From Fuerstiella sp. (GTDB lineage Bacteria > Planctomycetota > Planctomycetia > Planctomycetales > Planctomycetaceae): 64,000 nt of DNA. Under the pieces are notes generated by a model. That model was not told where the DNA came from. It ran no database searches and saw nothing but the letters and a program-made list of their open reading frames with translations. Made by a program: the position numbers and the translations under genes. Of the stretch, positions 63,867 to 64,000 are shown one piece after another. Position 1 is the first letter of the stretch. Each line of letters opens with the position of its first letter. The stretch lies in assembly GCA_029245955.1 (NCBI GenBank), contig JAQWOH010000019.1, forward strand, positions 124,001-188,000, in the 5' to 3' direction.

Positions 63867-63998
63867 TCACTGGATCGTCTTGCGGAAGACCGTCCTCGGT
63901 GGAATCGTCGTCGACTCGTATTTCTCGTAGTCCACTGACTGCGTGTCGTTGTGATTGCCATCTTCGGGCTGCGCAAAACTGTTGGAATTCACGTAGCT
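63867..63998 (-). CDS. Unidentified gene, C-terminal part only
   Basis: The minus-strand frame is open from the window edge to a TGA at 63867-63869, giving 43 residues. The tail is polar, and contains SNSFAQPEDGNHNDT and ending YESTTIPPRTVFRKTIQ. No domain is recognisable in such a short piece. It is probably the 3' end of a gene that starts beyond 64000. Confidence 0.5.
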   Translation of the reverse strand, partial: SYVNSNSFAQPEDGNHNDTQSVDYEKYESTTIPPRTVFRKTIQ

Positions 63999-64000
63999 GA

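Overview
The window is a piece of a Planctomycetota chromosome, most likely from the Planctomycetales. Evidence is the density of families largely confined to that phylum: two PSCyt1/DUF1549/DUF1553 cytochrome-like proteins each paired with a DUF1501 protein, a PVC-type heme-binding beta-propeller protein, a DUF1559 prepilin-like protein, DUF1080 and ThuA proteins, a Ser/Thr kinase with an N-terminal extension and membrane tail, and a MoxR/DUF58/DUF4350 cluster. Genes sit on both strands in short operons with ordinary intergenic gaps. I see no complete mobile element, CRISPR array, rRNA or tRNA.

Layout. 1-10.3 kb: the end of a DUF1080 gene, trkH, a minus-strand PSD1 - DUF1501 - ThuA operon, a secreted thioredoxin/YHS-like protein and a secreted lipocalin-size protein of unknown role. 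10.6-13.0 kb: xylA followed by a membrane-anchored EEP phosphodiesterase. 13.0-13.8 kb: a decayed stretch with an HD-GYP relic and a tRNA-T-arm-like sequence. 13.8-20.3 kb: a SASA esterase, an amidase, a DEAD-box RNA helicase carrying sixteen 18-bp coding repeats, and comB. 20.4-31.6 kb: the heme-binding propeller protein, DUF2062, an acyltransferase overlapping an MFS/OPA-like transporter, and a second PSD1 - DUF1501 pair. 31.6-39.7 kb: the kinase, DUF1559, GNAT, rho with a long basic/RG-rich N-terminus, and a second thioredoxin/YHS-like paralogue. 39.9-43.8 kb: a tight minus-strand group of an SDR-like protein, a dihydropteroate-synthase-like protein and pabB, read here as a pterin-cofactor operon. 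43.8-53.7 kb: MFS, a VOC relic, DUF885, Gfo/Idh/MocA, a Na/Ca exchanger, thrC and a citrate-synthase-like protein lacking the catalytic histidines. 54.0-55.4 kb: rpsT with a clear terminator, then a HEPN / two-TM / zinc-ribbon protein. 55.6-63.1 kb: a six-gene cell-envelope cluster around MoxR and DUF58. The window ends in a hypothetical and a partial gene.

The most notable items are the pterin-type operon with a catalytically altered SDR, the inactive-looking citrate synthase paralogue, the membrane HEPN/zinc-ribbon protein, the in-frame minisatellite of the helicase, and a 13-bp inverted repeat over the start of the MoxR cluster. Family assignments come from reading motifs by eye. No database search or structure prediction was run.
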